From Verrucomicrobiota bacterium (lineage in GTDB: Bacteria > Verrucomicrobiota > Verrucomicrobiia > Opitutales > Opitutaceae), in NCBI GenBank assembly GCA_019510185.1, contig JAEKKV010000011.1, forward strand, positions 186,001 to 250,000: a stretch of DNA of 64,000 nucleotides, read 5' to 3'. The notes under the pieces are model-generated. The model saw only the letters and a program-made list of their open reading frames with translations. It searched no databases and was not told the DNA's origin. A program made the position numbers and the translations under genes. Positions within the stretch are counted from its first letter, which is position 1; each line of letters begins with the position of its first letter. Positions 26,487 to 32,972 of this stretch are shown piece by piece.

Positions 26487-27488
26487 CTAGTCGGTTTTCG
26501 CCGGCTTGGTTGGCGCGGGGAGTGCGTCCGCCTCGACGCCTTCGCGCACTTTGAGAGTGGCGAGAACCCTAGGCACATAGAGGCGGGTCTCGGTGGACAG
26601 GGAATCGGCGATTCCGGCAAAGGTCTTCGCACCGCTGTTTTTCAAGGCGCGTCCGACGCGGCCTTCACCGGCGTTGTAGGCGGCAAGCGCGAGCGGCCAC
26701 GAGTCGAAGCGATCATGCATCGCGTGTAGCAACCGGGCGGCGGCGTGGGCGCTTTTCTCGGTATCCATACGGTGATCAAAGGGAAACAGGCTCAGGCCTT
26801 GGGCGCGGGCGGTGGCCGGCATGAGTTGAAAGAGACCGCGGGCGCCGGCCGGGCTGCGGGCGGAGGGATTGAACATCGATTCGGTCTCGGCCAGCCAGGC
26901 AAGCTGGGTCGGGACGCCTTCGGCGGCGAAGGCTTTTTTCACCTCGGGCAGGAACTCGTCGGCCCGGGTCGGACGCGGCTGGTTGCGCAGCCGGCCGAGC
27001 CAGAGGTCGTAAAGCGGAATGGCGGGCGCAGCGGGGACTGCCGGGGGCGGGGCGGGCTGACTGCCGTCAAATTTGGGCAGGACCACGGAGGGCGGGACGG
27101 GGGGTATTTTTTGCGCTTCCTTGGCGATTTCTATTTCGTCCAGCCGCTCCGCCAGCCAGTCCGCGTATTCCTGATAATCGGGCAGGGCGCGGAGCGCGGC
27201 CAAGGCGAGACGCGCTTCCGGTTCGTAGGCGGCGAGTTCAGCCATCGAGCCGGTTTCTCGGGTCTTCTGCAGCCGGGCGGCAAAATCGTCCCATTGTTCA
27301 CGGGTGGGGAACGCGAATTGTTCCTTGATCTCCGGCGGGGCGTACGCGTCGAACAATGCCTTGCCGGTGGCATAGAGTTCGTCGGCCGACTTGGCTTTGC
27401 CTGTTTTGGGCGCAGGGGTCTCCGCGAAGGCCGGGATGGCGGTCAACAGGGACGCGAGCCAAAGGACAATGCGGGTGGGGGATTTCAC
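26487..27488 (-). CDS. Lytic murein transglycosylase (SLT family)
   Basis: A 333-residue exported protein with a signal peptide (residues ~7-22). A helical, Ala-rich N-terminal region (to ~130) is followed by a Pro-rich linker (PPSVVLPKFDGSQPAPPPAV). The C-terminal SLT lysozyme-like domain occupies about residues 175-310. The catalytic glutamate lies in WLAETESMFNP, with ARGLFQLMPATA, ALAAYNAGEGRV and ETRLYVPRVLA completing the family 1 motifs. It cleaves the MurNAc-GlcNAc bond in peptidoglycan to form anhydro-muramyl ends. It is divergent from miaB (111-base gap). Confidence 0.92.
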   Translation of the reverse strand: MKSPTRIVLWLASLLTAIPAFAETPAPKTGKAKSADELYATGKALFDAYAPPEIKEQFAFPTREQWDDFAARLQKTRETGSMAELAAYEPEARLALAALRALPDYQEYADWLAERLDEIEIAKEAQKIPPVPPSVVLPKFDGSQPAPPPAVPAAPAIPLYDLWLGRLRNQPRPTRADEFLPEVKKAFAAEGVPTQLAWLAETESMFNPSARSPAGARGLFQLMPATARAQGLSLFPFDHRMDTEKSAHAAARLLHAMHDRFDSWPLALAAYNAGEGRVGRALKNSGAKTFAGIADSLSTETRLYVPRVLATLKVREGVEADALPAPTKPAKTD

Positions 27489-27599
27489 ACGCGGGTTGGA
27501 CCGGGCTTTAGCGTGTCAGTTACGCGTCCGGACGCGAGCCTGGACCGCTTTACCGTTTGACCCTCCCTCCGGGGCGCGTAATTAGACCCGTTCCCTCGG

Positions 27600-28973
27600 A
27601 TGAATCGGGTCTACATCAAAACCTACGGGTGCCAGATGAACGAGCGCGACAGCGATGCCGTCGCGGCGATGCTTCGCGCCCGCGGCTACCGCATCGTGCA
27701 GGACGAGGAGGCGTGCGACATCATGCTGCTCAACACCTGCTCCGTGCGCGATGCCGCCGAGCAGAAGGCGATCGGCAAGGCCGGCTACGTTTCCCATCGC
27801 AAGAAGAAGAACCCCGACTTCGTCCTCGGCATCCTCGGCTGCATGGCACAGAACCGCGGCGCCGAGCTTTTGGACAAGCTGCCCGACGTGGACCTGATCG
27901 TGGGCACGCAGAAGTTCCACCAGGTGCCCGACTATCTCGACAACCTTCGCGCCGCGCGTGAAGCCGGCGTGCCCATCGGCGAGACGATCGTCGACATCGC
28001 CGAGGAGGCCGGCTCGCAGAACACCATCCGTGACCATTTGGAAACCGAGGAAAGGCAGATCAGCGCCTTTGTCTCGATCCAGCAGGGCTGCAACATGGAC
28101 TGTCATTTCTGCATCGTGCCGAAGACGCGCGGCGACGAGCGCTCCCGGCCGATGGACGACATCATCACCGAATGCCGCGCCCTCGCCCAACGCGGTGTGA
28201 GAGAGATCACGCTTCTCGGCCAGATCGTCACGAGCTACGGCCGTCGCGATTACGCGCACACCGGCGGCGTTTCCCCCTTCGTGCAGTTGATCGAGAAAGT
28301 TCACGCCATCGACGGCATCGAGCGCATCCGCTTCACCTCCCCGCATCCGCGCGGGTTCAAGGAGGATCTCGTCGAAGCTTACGGTCGCCTGCCCAAGCTC
28401 TGCGAATATGTGCACCTGCCCATGCAGAGCGGTAGCAACCGCATCCTGAAGGCGATGAACCGCCCCTATTCGCGCGAACGCTACCAAGAGATCGTCGATT
28501 CTCTGCGCGCGGTGCGGCCCGACATGTATTTTTCCACCGATATAATCGTGGGGTTTCCGGGCGAGACCGATGAGGATTTCGAACAGACGCGCGAGCTGTT
28601 CGAGGCCTGCAACTACGACATGGCCTACATTTTCAAGTATTCCATTCGCACTGGCACGCCGGCCGCCGTGCTCGGCGATCAGATCGCCGACGAGGTGAAG
28701 GAACACCGCAACCAAGTCCTGCTCGACATCCTCCGCCGCAACTCCGAGCGCCGCACCGCTGCGCTCATCGGCACGGTCGAGGAAGTGCTAGTCGAGGGTC
28801 CGGACAAGACCGGACAGCATTTTACCGGCCGCACGCGCGGCAACCGAGTGACGATTTTCGACGCCGATCCCCGCTTGGTGGGGCAGCTCGTGCCGCTCAG
28901 GATCGAGCGCGCCAGCGTGAGCACGCTTTACGGCGAGTTGATCCTCGCCGGAGTCGGCACCGAAGCCTCTTAA
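27600..28973 (+). CDS. miaB: tRNA methylthiotransferase MiaB
   Basis: A 457-residue radical-SAM methylthiotransferase that converts i6A37 to ms2i6A37 in tRNAs reading UNN codons. The N-terminal UPF0004 domain has its three cluster cysteines Cys11 (YIKTYGCQMNERDSD), Cys47 (NTCSVRD) and Cys81 (LGCMAQ). The radical-SAM triad is Cys164, Cys168, Cys171 (QGCNMDCHFCIVPKTRG). A C-terminal TRAM domain follows at about residues 385-450. The order and the motif ERSRPMDDI match MiaB rather than RimO or MtaB. The downstream membrane protein starts 10 bases after its stop, so the two are likely co-transcribed with gmk. Confidence 0.97.
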   Translation: MNRVYIKTYGCQMNERDSDAVAAMLRARGYRIVQDEEACDIMLLNTCSVRDAAEQKAIGKAGYVSHRKKKNPDFVLGILGCMAQNRGAELLDKLPDVDLIVGTQKFHQVPDYLDNLRAAREAGVPIGETIVDIAEEAGSQNTIRDHLETEERQISAFVSIQQGCNMDCHFCIVPKTRGDERSRPMDDIITECRALAQRGVREITLLGQIVTSYGRRDYAHTGGVSPFVQLIEKVHAIDGIERIRFTSPHPRGFKEDLVEAYGRLPKLCEYVHLPMQSGSNRILKAMNRPYSRERYQEIVDSLRAVRPDMYFSTDIIVGFPGETDEDFEQTRELFEACNYDMAYIFKYSIRTGTPAAVLGDQIADEVKEHRNQVLLDILRRNSERRTAALIGTVEEVLVEGPDKTGQHFTGRTRGNRVTIFDADPRLVGQLVPLRIERASVSTLYGELILAGVGTEAS

Positions 28974-28983
28974 TTTTTAACGC

Positions 28984-29541
28984 ATGTCGCTTTTCTTTGC
29001 CACCCTCATTCCCGGTCTGCTGCTGCTCGCCTTGGGGACGTTGTTTTTGATCGGCAACTCGGCCATCACCGCGACCTTCAAGGCGCTGCCCCGTTCGCAG
29101 ACCGCCGCGTACGTGTTCTTCGGCACGGGTGCCGCCTGGTTTCTCTACAATGTCTGGAATCTGTCGGCGGCCGATTTCGGCGAATATCACGTGCAGCTCT
29201 TCTTCGGCTTTGCGGCGGTGGCCGCGCTGTCGTTCAAGCTGGTGCCGGATTTCTTGGCGGTGCGGGGCCTGTGCGTCTTGGTTTTGCTCGGGGCGGCGCC
29301 ATTGCTGGAAGCGGGTTATATGAATTTCGCCTACGGTGAAATTTGGAACGGTGGACGCATTTATTTCTATAAAATTGCGGTCTATCTTGCGATCGCCTTG
29401 GCGATCTATCTCGGGGCCTCGCCCTTCCGGCTCCGTGATTTCTTCGAGTGGCTGTATCGCTCGCCCGTTCGCGGCCGGGTTTTGGGCGCGGCGCTGGCCG
29501 TCTATGGCCTGCTGCTGGTCGGCGTGGCCTTCACTTACTGA
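28984..29541 (+). CDS. Small polytopic membrane protein, unknown function
   Basis: A 185-residue protein with about six predicted membrane helices (residues ~4-24, 41-58, 69-86, 92-108, 127-143, 162-182) joined by short loops such as ALPRSQTAAY and EIWNGGRIYFYK. No enzymatic motif is visible and I do not recognise the family. It sits 10 bases after miaB and 9 bases before gmk on the same strand, so it belongs to a three-gene transcription unit. The tight spacing argues that it is genuine. The context gives no clear function. Confidence 0.75.
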   Translation: MSLFFATLIPGLLLLALGTLFLIGNSAITATFKALPRSQTAAYVFFGTGAAWFLYNVWNLSAADFGEYHVQLFFGFAAVAALSFKLVPDFLAVRGLCVLVLLGAAPLLEAGYMNFAYGEIWNGGRIYFYKIAVYLAIALAIYLGASPFRLRDFFEWLYRSPVRGRVLGAALAVYGLLLVGVAFTY

Positions 29542-29550
29542 ACCCGCCTC

Positions 29551-30159
29551 ATGACCGTCTCCTCGCAGCCTCCCGTTCTCCTCGTGCTCGCCGGTCCCGC
29601 CGGCTCTGGAAAAACGACCCTGTGCGAGCGCATGGTCGCGGAAGTTCCCGGTTTCGAGCGCGTGGTGACGACGACGACACGCGCTCCCCGTCCCGGCGAG
29701 GTCAACGGCGTGCACTACCACTTTTTCACCCCCGAGGAGTTTGACGCAAAAGTCGCGGCGGGGGCGTTTCTGGAGTGGGCTTGGGTGCATCAGAAAAACC
29801 GTTACGGCACGCTCGCCTCGTCGGTGCTCGATCCGCTGGCCGCCGGCCGCAGCGTGATCATCAACGTCGATGTGCAAGGCGTGGAGAATTTCCGTCGCGC
29901 CGCCGCCGCCAATCCACTGCTCGCGAAACGCATGGCCACGGTGTTCATCAACGTGCCTATTCCCGAGCTCCGCGTGCGGTTGGGCGGACGCGGCGAGAGC
30001 GAAGCCGAGATCGCGCATCGCATGCAGACGGCGGAGCGTGAGCTCAAGGAGATCGGCAAATTCGACTTCGTGGTCGAGAGCCGGGATCGCGAGGCGGATT
30101 TTCAAGCGCTCCTCGCCATCTGGCGCCAAGTGCAGGCCCGCGCCGCCCGCACGAACTAA
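29551..30159 (+). CDS. gmk: Guanylate kinase
   Basis: A 202-residue nucleotide kinase converting GMP and ATP to GDP and ADP. The P-loop is GPAGSGKTT at residues 15-23. The GMP-binding region includes TTTTRAPRPGEVNGVHYHFF (Arg, Tyr) and GAFLEWAWVHQKNRYGT. The Walker-B-like strand IINVDVQGVENFR and the lid arginines RLGGRGESEAEIAHRM complete the family pattern. It is the last gene of the miaB operon. The 177 bases that follow to the convergent panD contain no gene. Confidence 0.96.
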   Translation: MTVSSQPPVLLVLAGPAGSGKTTLCERMVAEVPGFERVVTTTTRAPRPGEVNGVHYHFFTPEEFDAKVAAGAFLEWAWVHQKNRYGTLASSVLDPLAAGRSVIINVDVQGVENFRRAAAANPLLAKRMATVFINVPIPELRVRLGGRGESEAEIAHRMQTAERELKEIGKFDFVVESRDREADFQALLAIWRQVQARAARTN

Positions 30160-30218
30160 TCCGTTCCCTTCGCCCCCAGGTTTCTCCTTCACCGCCCACT
30201 CCGGCGCCCAAGCCATTT

Positions 30219-30237
30219 AGTCAATGATTACTTGACT
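30219..30237. repeat. Short inverted repeat after gmk
   Basis: AGTCAA and TTGACT separated by 7 bases, in an AT-richer patch of the otherwise GC-rich 30160-30335 intergenic region between convergent gmk and panD. It could be a protein-binding site or chance; no T-tract follows, so it is not a good terminator. Confidence 0.3.
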
Positions 30238-30335
30238 GAAGGGCTCGGGCGCCGGGTTTTTGGGAAAAGGCGAAGCGGGGGCCGGGCGATGAGGGAGGCG
30301 CGAGCGCGGGGCGGGCGTGCAGGGTGAGGGAGGCC

Positions 30336-30725
30336 TCAGGGGGCGCGCATCGGGTGCTCTTGCGAGCCGGTGATCGTGTTGCCCGGACCGAGGAGCACGA
30401 CGCGGGGCATGTGGGCGGCGACTTTGTCCTCGGGCAACCGACAATACGCGATGATGATCGCGAGATCTCCCGGCGTGACGAGGCGCGCGGCGGCGCCGTT
30501 GACCTGCACTTCACCCGGGCCGCCATAGATCACATAAGTCGTGAAACGCGCGCCATTATTGATGTCGAGAACATCGACCTGCTCGAATTCCAGCAGGCCG
30601 GCGGCGCGGCAAAGGTCGCGATCAACCGTGACGGATCCTTCGTAATCGGGATCGGCAGCGGTGATGGTGGCGCGGTGAAGCTTGGTCTTTAAAAACGTGC
30701 GATACACGGGCGAAAGGGAAAACAA
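30336..30725 (-). CDS. panD: Aspartate 1-decarboxylase
   Basis: A 129-residue pyruvoyl-dependent enzyme that makes beta-alanine for pantothenate. It is made as a proenzyme that cleaves itself between Gly30 and Ser31 in DYEGSVTVD to create the pyruvoyl group. Other family residues are the LKTKLHRATIT strand, the YVIYGGPGEVQVNGAAARL region and the GDLAIIIAYC strand. The start directly abuts the coaB stop with no gap, so it is the last gene of a panB-coaC-coaB-panD operon. The N-terminus has eight or nine residues more than the E. coli enzyme; an internal start is not obvious. Confidence 0.95.
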   Translation of the reverse strand: MFSLSPVYRTFLKTKLHRATITAADPDYEGSVTVDRDLCRAAGLLEFEQVDVLDINNGARFTTYVIYGGPGEVQVNGAAARLVTPGDLAIIIAYCRLPEDKVAAHMPRVVLLGPGNTITGSQEHPMRAP

Positions 30726-31388
30726 TCAACGCATCCCGGAGTCCGGCGCAAGATCGGTTCTCGCGAGGAAGGCGTGCAACCAATCTGCAAGCGCGGGCAG
30801 GCCGGCGAGGCTGGCGGGAGTCTGTTGGGTCGACCGGTAGGCGTGGAAGGGACGGGCGTCGCCGGCGGCCAGGTCATCCATGTCGTTATGAATCACGGCG
30901 TCCACGGTCCCGGCGGCGAAAAGTTTCGAGACGGCGAGCAGGCGGGCATCGGCGTCGGCCCCGGCGGTGAGCTTGAAGCCGACGATCACCGGCGGACGGG
31001 GAGCGTAGTGTTTGAGTTCGGGAAGGAGCTTGGGCGTGGGCACGAGGCGCAGGGTGAGCTCGGGCGCATAGGACGAGAGCTTGCCTTTGCAGGTCTCGGC
31101 GGGGCGGTAATCGGAAATGGCGGCGCAATGGATGACCGCGTCGTAGTCGCCGGTGCGGAGGAGCCGTTTGAGTTCGTTTTGCAGATTTTCCGTGGAGGAA
31201 AAGGTAAGCACTTCGTGAACCTCGCGCGGGACGGCGGCGCCTTCGCCCCGCAGCAAGGTGACGGCGTGACCGCGTTGCGCGAGGACATCGGCGAGCCGGG
31301 CGCCGGTATGGCCGGTGCTCACGTTCGACAGGAAGCGCACCGTATCGATCGGTTCGCGCGTGGCGCCGGAGGTGAGAAGAAGGCGCAT
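30726..31388 (-). CDS. coaB: Phosphopantothenate-cysteine ligase, stand-alone
   Basis: A 220-residue CoaB protein, which joins 4'-phosphopantothenate to cysteine in CoA synthesis. It begins with the nucleotide-binding strand LLTSGATREPIDTVRFLSN and STGHTGARLA. HCAAISDYRP and the CKGKLSS lysine region follow, then the substrate loop PPVIVGFKLTAGAD. In most bacteria this is the C-terminal half of a fused CoaBC (Dfp) protein. Here it has its own ATG 26 bases after the coaC stop and is in a different frame. Both proteins appear complete, so a natural split is more likely than a frameshift. Confidence 0.92.
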   Translation of the reverse strand: MRLLLTSGATREPIDTVRFLSNVSTGHTGARLADVLAQRGHAVTLLRGEGAAVPREVHEVLTFSSTENLQNELKRLLRTGDYDAVIHCAAISDYRPAETCKGKLSSYAPELTLRLVPTPKLLPELKHYAPRPPVIVGFKLTAGADADARLLAVSKLFAAGTVDAVIHNDMDDLAAGDARPFHAYRSTQQTPASLAGLPALADWLHAFLARTDLAPDSGMR

Positions 31389-31414
31389 GGATTTGGCGAA
31401 GAACGCGCGCGGGC

Positions 31415-31969
31415 TCAGGCGATTTTCGGTCCCAATTGCGCGAGGACGTGTTGCACGATTTCTTCGGGTTCGAGCAGACGGCCGCCGCCTTCCTCGCCAC
31501 AGGCCAGAGCCCCGCTGCCGGTGGGCAGCACGCGTACGCCGAGGGCGGAGAGTTTTTGCAACGAGGCCTGCGTGAGCGGGTGGTTGAGCATGGCGACGTT
31601 CATCGCCGGCGCGACCCACCAGGGTTTTTTCTGGAGTTCCCACGCGAGGAAGAGCGTCCCGACGGGATCGTCGGCTAGGCCGGCGGCGAGCCGGTTGAGG
31701 GTGTTGGCGGTGGCGGGACACACGAGCGCGAGATCGGCCCAGCGGGCGAGCTCGATGTGGTCCATCGCCCGGCCTTCTTCCCACAGGTCCGAAAAAACCG
31801 GCTGGCCGGTGAGGCCTTCCAGCGTGGCCTTGCCGACAAACTGGAGCGCGGCGGGCGTGGCCACGGTGCGAATTTCGATCCCGGCCTGCGCCAGCCGCGA
31901 GATCGCAAAGCACGCCTTGTAACAGGCGATGGAGCCGCTGAGGAGAACGAGAAGGCGGGGCTTGGACAT
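31415..31969 (-). CDS. coaC: Phosphopantothenoylcysteine decarboxylase, stand-alone
   Basis: A 184-residue FMN-dependent decarboxylase of the HFCD family. It converts 4'-phosphopantothenoylcysteine to 4'-phosphopantetheine. The catalytic residues are present: His71 in DHIELARWAD, the PAMN motif at residues 121-124, and Cys157 in GALACGEEGGGR. FMN-binding SGSIACYKA and CPATANTLNRLAAGLADD are also clear. The protein ends at the natural domain boundary (VQHVLAQLGPKIA). It lies between panB (28-base gap) and coaB (26-base gap) on the same strand, so three CoA-pathway steps plus panD are coordinately expressed. Confidence 0.94.
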   Translation of the reverse strand: MSKPRLLVLLSGSIACYKACFAISRLAQAGIEIRTVATPAALQFVGKATLEGLTGQPVFSDLWEEGRAMDHIELARWADLALVCPATANTLNRLAAGLADDPVGTLFLAWELQKKPWWVAPAMNVAMLNHPLTQASLQKLSALGVRVLPTGSGALACGEEGGGRLLEPEEIVQHVLAQLGPKIA

Positions 31970-31997
31970 GGGAGAAGGGCGAAAGAATTCCGGCTAT

Positions 31998-32795
31998 TCA
32001 GTAGCTCTCTTTTTTGTTCGGAAAACTGCCGTCGGCGACGGCGGCTGCGAACGATGCGAGGCCGTCGCTCACGGTTTTATTCCCGTCGGCGAACAGGCGC
32101 GCGAACCGGGGAGTGAAGTCGGGATTGAGGCCGAGAAGGTCGTGAAACACCAGCACCTGGCCGTCGGTGTGCGCGCCGGCACCGATGCCGATCACCGGGA
32201 TGGAGAGCGCGGCGGTGATTTCGCGGGCGAGGCCGGTGGGAACGCATTCAAGCACGAGGCCGAAACAGCCGGCGACTTCCACGGCACGGGCTTGGCGAAG
32301 GAGATTTTCGCCGGCGGCCTCGGTGCGACCTTGGACTTTATAGCCGCCCATGGCGTGGACCGACTGGGGGGTGAGGCCGAGGTGGCCCATCACAGGCACA
32401 CCGGAGCCGACGAGGTGGCGGAGCACTTCCTCGTGGCCGTCCACACCCTCGATTTTCACGGCATGCGCGCCGGCCCGCATGAGGAGGGAGGCGCATTCGA
32501 CGGCGGAAGCGATGCCCTTGCGCGCGGCGAGAAAGGGGAAGTCGGCGATCAGCAGCTGCTTCGCGTCGCTTCCGCCGAGTCCGCGGGACACGGCGGCGGT
32601 GTGGCGCGCCATGATTTCGGGCGTGGCGGCGAAGGTCGTCGATTCGCCATCGAGCACGACGGCGAGGCTGTCGCCCACAAGCACGCAATCGACGGGCGAG
32701 GTCCGGAGAAAGCGCGCCTCCCAATGCGTGTAGGCCGAAACCATCGAGATGGGGGCTTTCCCTTTGCGGGCTTTGAAATCGAGAACGGACTTCAT
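31998..32795 (-). CDS. panB: Ketopantoate hydroxymethyltransferase
   Basis: A 265-residue TIM-barrel enzyme that adds a hydroxymethyl group from methylene-tetrahydrofolate to alpha-ketoisovalerate, the first pantothenate step. Family motifs are ISMVSAYTHWEARFL, VDCVLVGDSLAVVLDG, VKIEGVDGHEEVLRHL, PVMGHLGLTPQSVHAMGGYK and VIGIGAGAHTDGQVLVFHDL. The last contains the metal and substrate ligands. The ATG at 32795 gives the usual KSVLDFKARKGKAPI start. The same frame stays open far upstream, but that is antisense to the RapA-like gene. It is the first gene of the operon and is divergent from the helicase gene. Confidence 0.96.
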   Translation of the reverse strand: MKSVLDFKARKGKAPISMVSAYTHWEARFLRTSPVDCVLVGDSLAVVLDGESTTFAATPEIMARHTAAVSRGLGGSDAKQLLIADFPFLAARKGIASAVECASLLMRAGAHAVKIEGVDGHEEVLRHLVGSGVPVMGHLGLTPQSVHAMGGYKVQGRTEAAGENLLRQARAVEVAGCFGLVLECVPTGLAREITAALSIPVIGIGAGAHTDGQVLVFHDLLGLNPDFTPRFARLFADGNKTVSDGLASFAAAVADGSFPNKKESY

Positions 32796-32853
32796 GCGAA
32801 CGACGACTTTCGCAGATTTGCGGAGGAAACGCCACTTCAAGTTACGGAACCGT

Positions 32854-32880
32854 CCGGAGCGGGGCCGCGAGTTGCTCCGG
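32854..32880. repeat. GC-rich inverted repeat in the panB/rapA intergenic region
   Basis: CCGGAGC and GCTCCGG, 7-base arms with a 13-base spacer, in the middle of the 177-base divergent region. Such symmetry could mark an operator or a 5'-UTR hairpin, but GC-rich repeats of this size also arise by chance here. Confidence 0.3.
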
Positions 32881-32972
32881 CGGGCGGCTAGGCTATCGCA
32901 GGCCGCTGGCCCGAGCGGCGCGATGCAGATCGCGTTTGAGTTACCGGCGGCGATGCGTCTCATCTGCCTCTT

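Noticed and set aside
31388..31415. Possible frameshift breaking a fused coaBC gene
   Set aside because: Both halves end and begin at natural domain boundaries, coaB has its own ATG, and 26 non-coding bases separate them.
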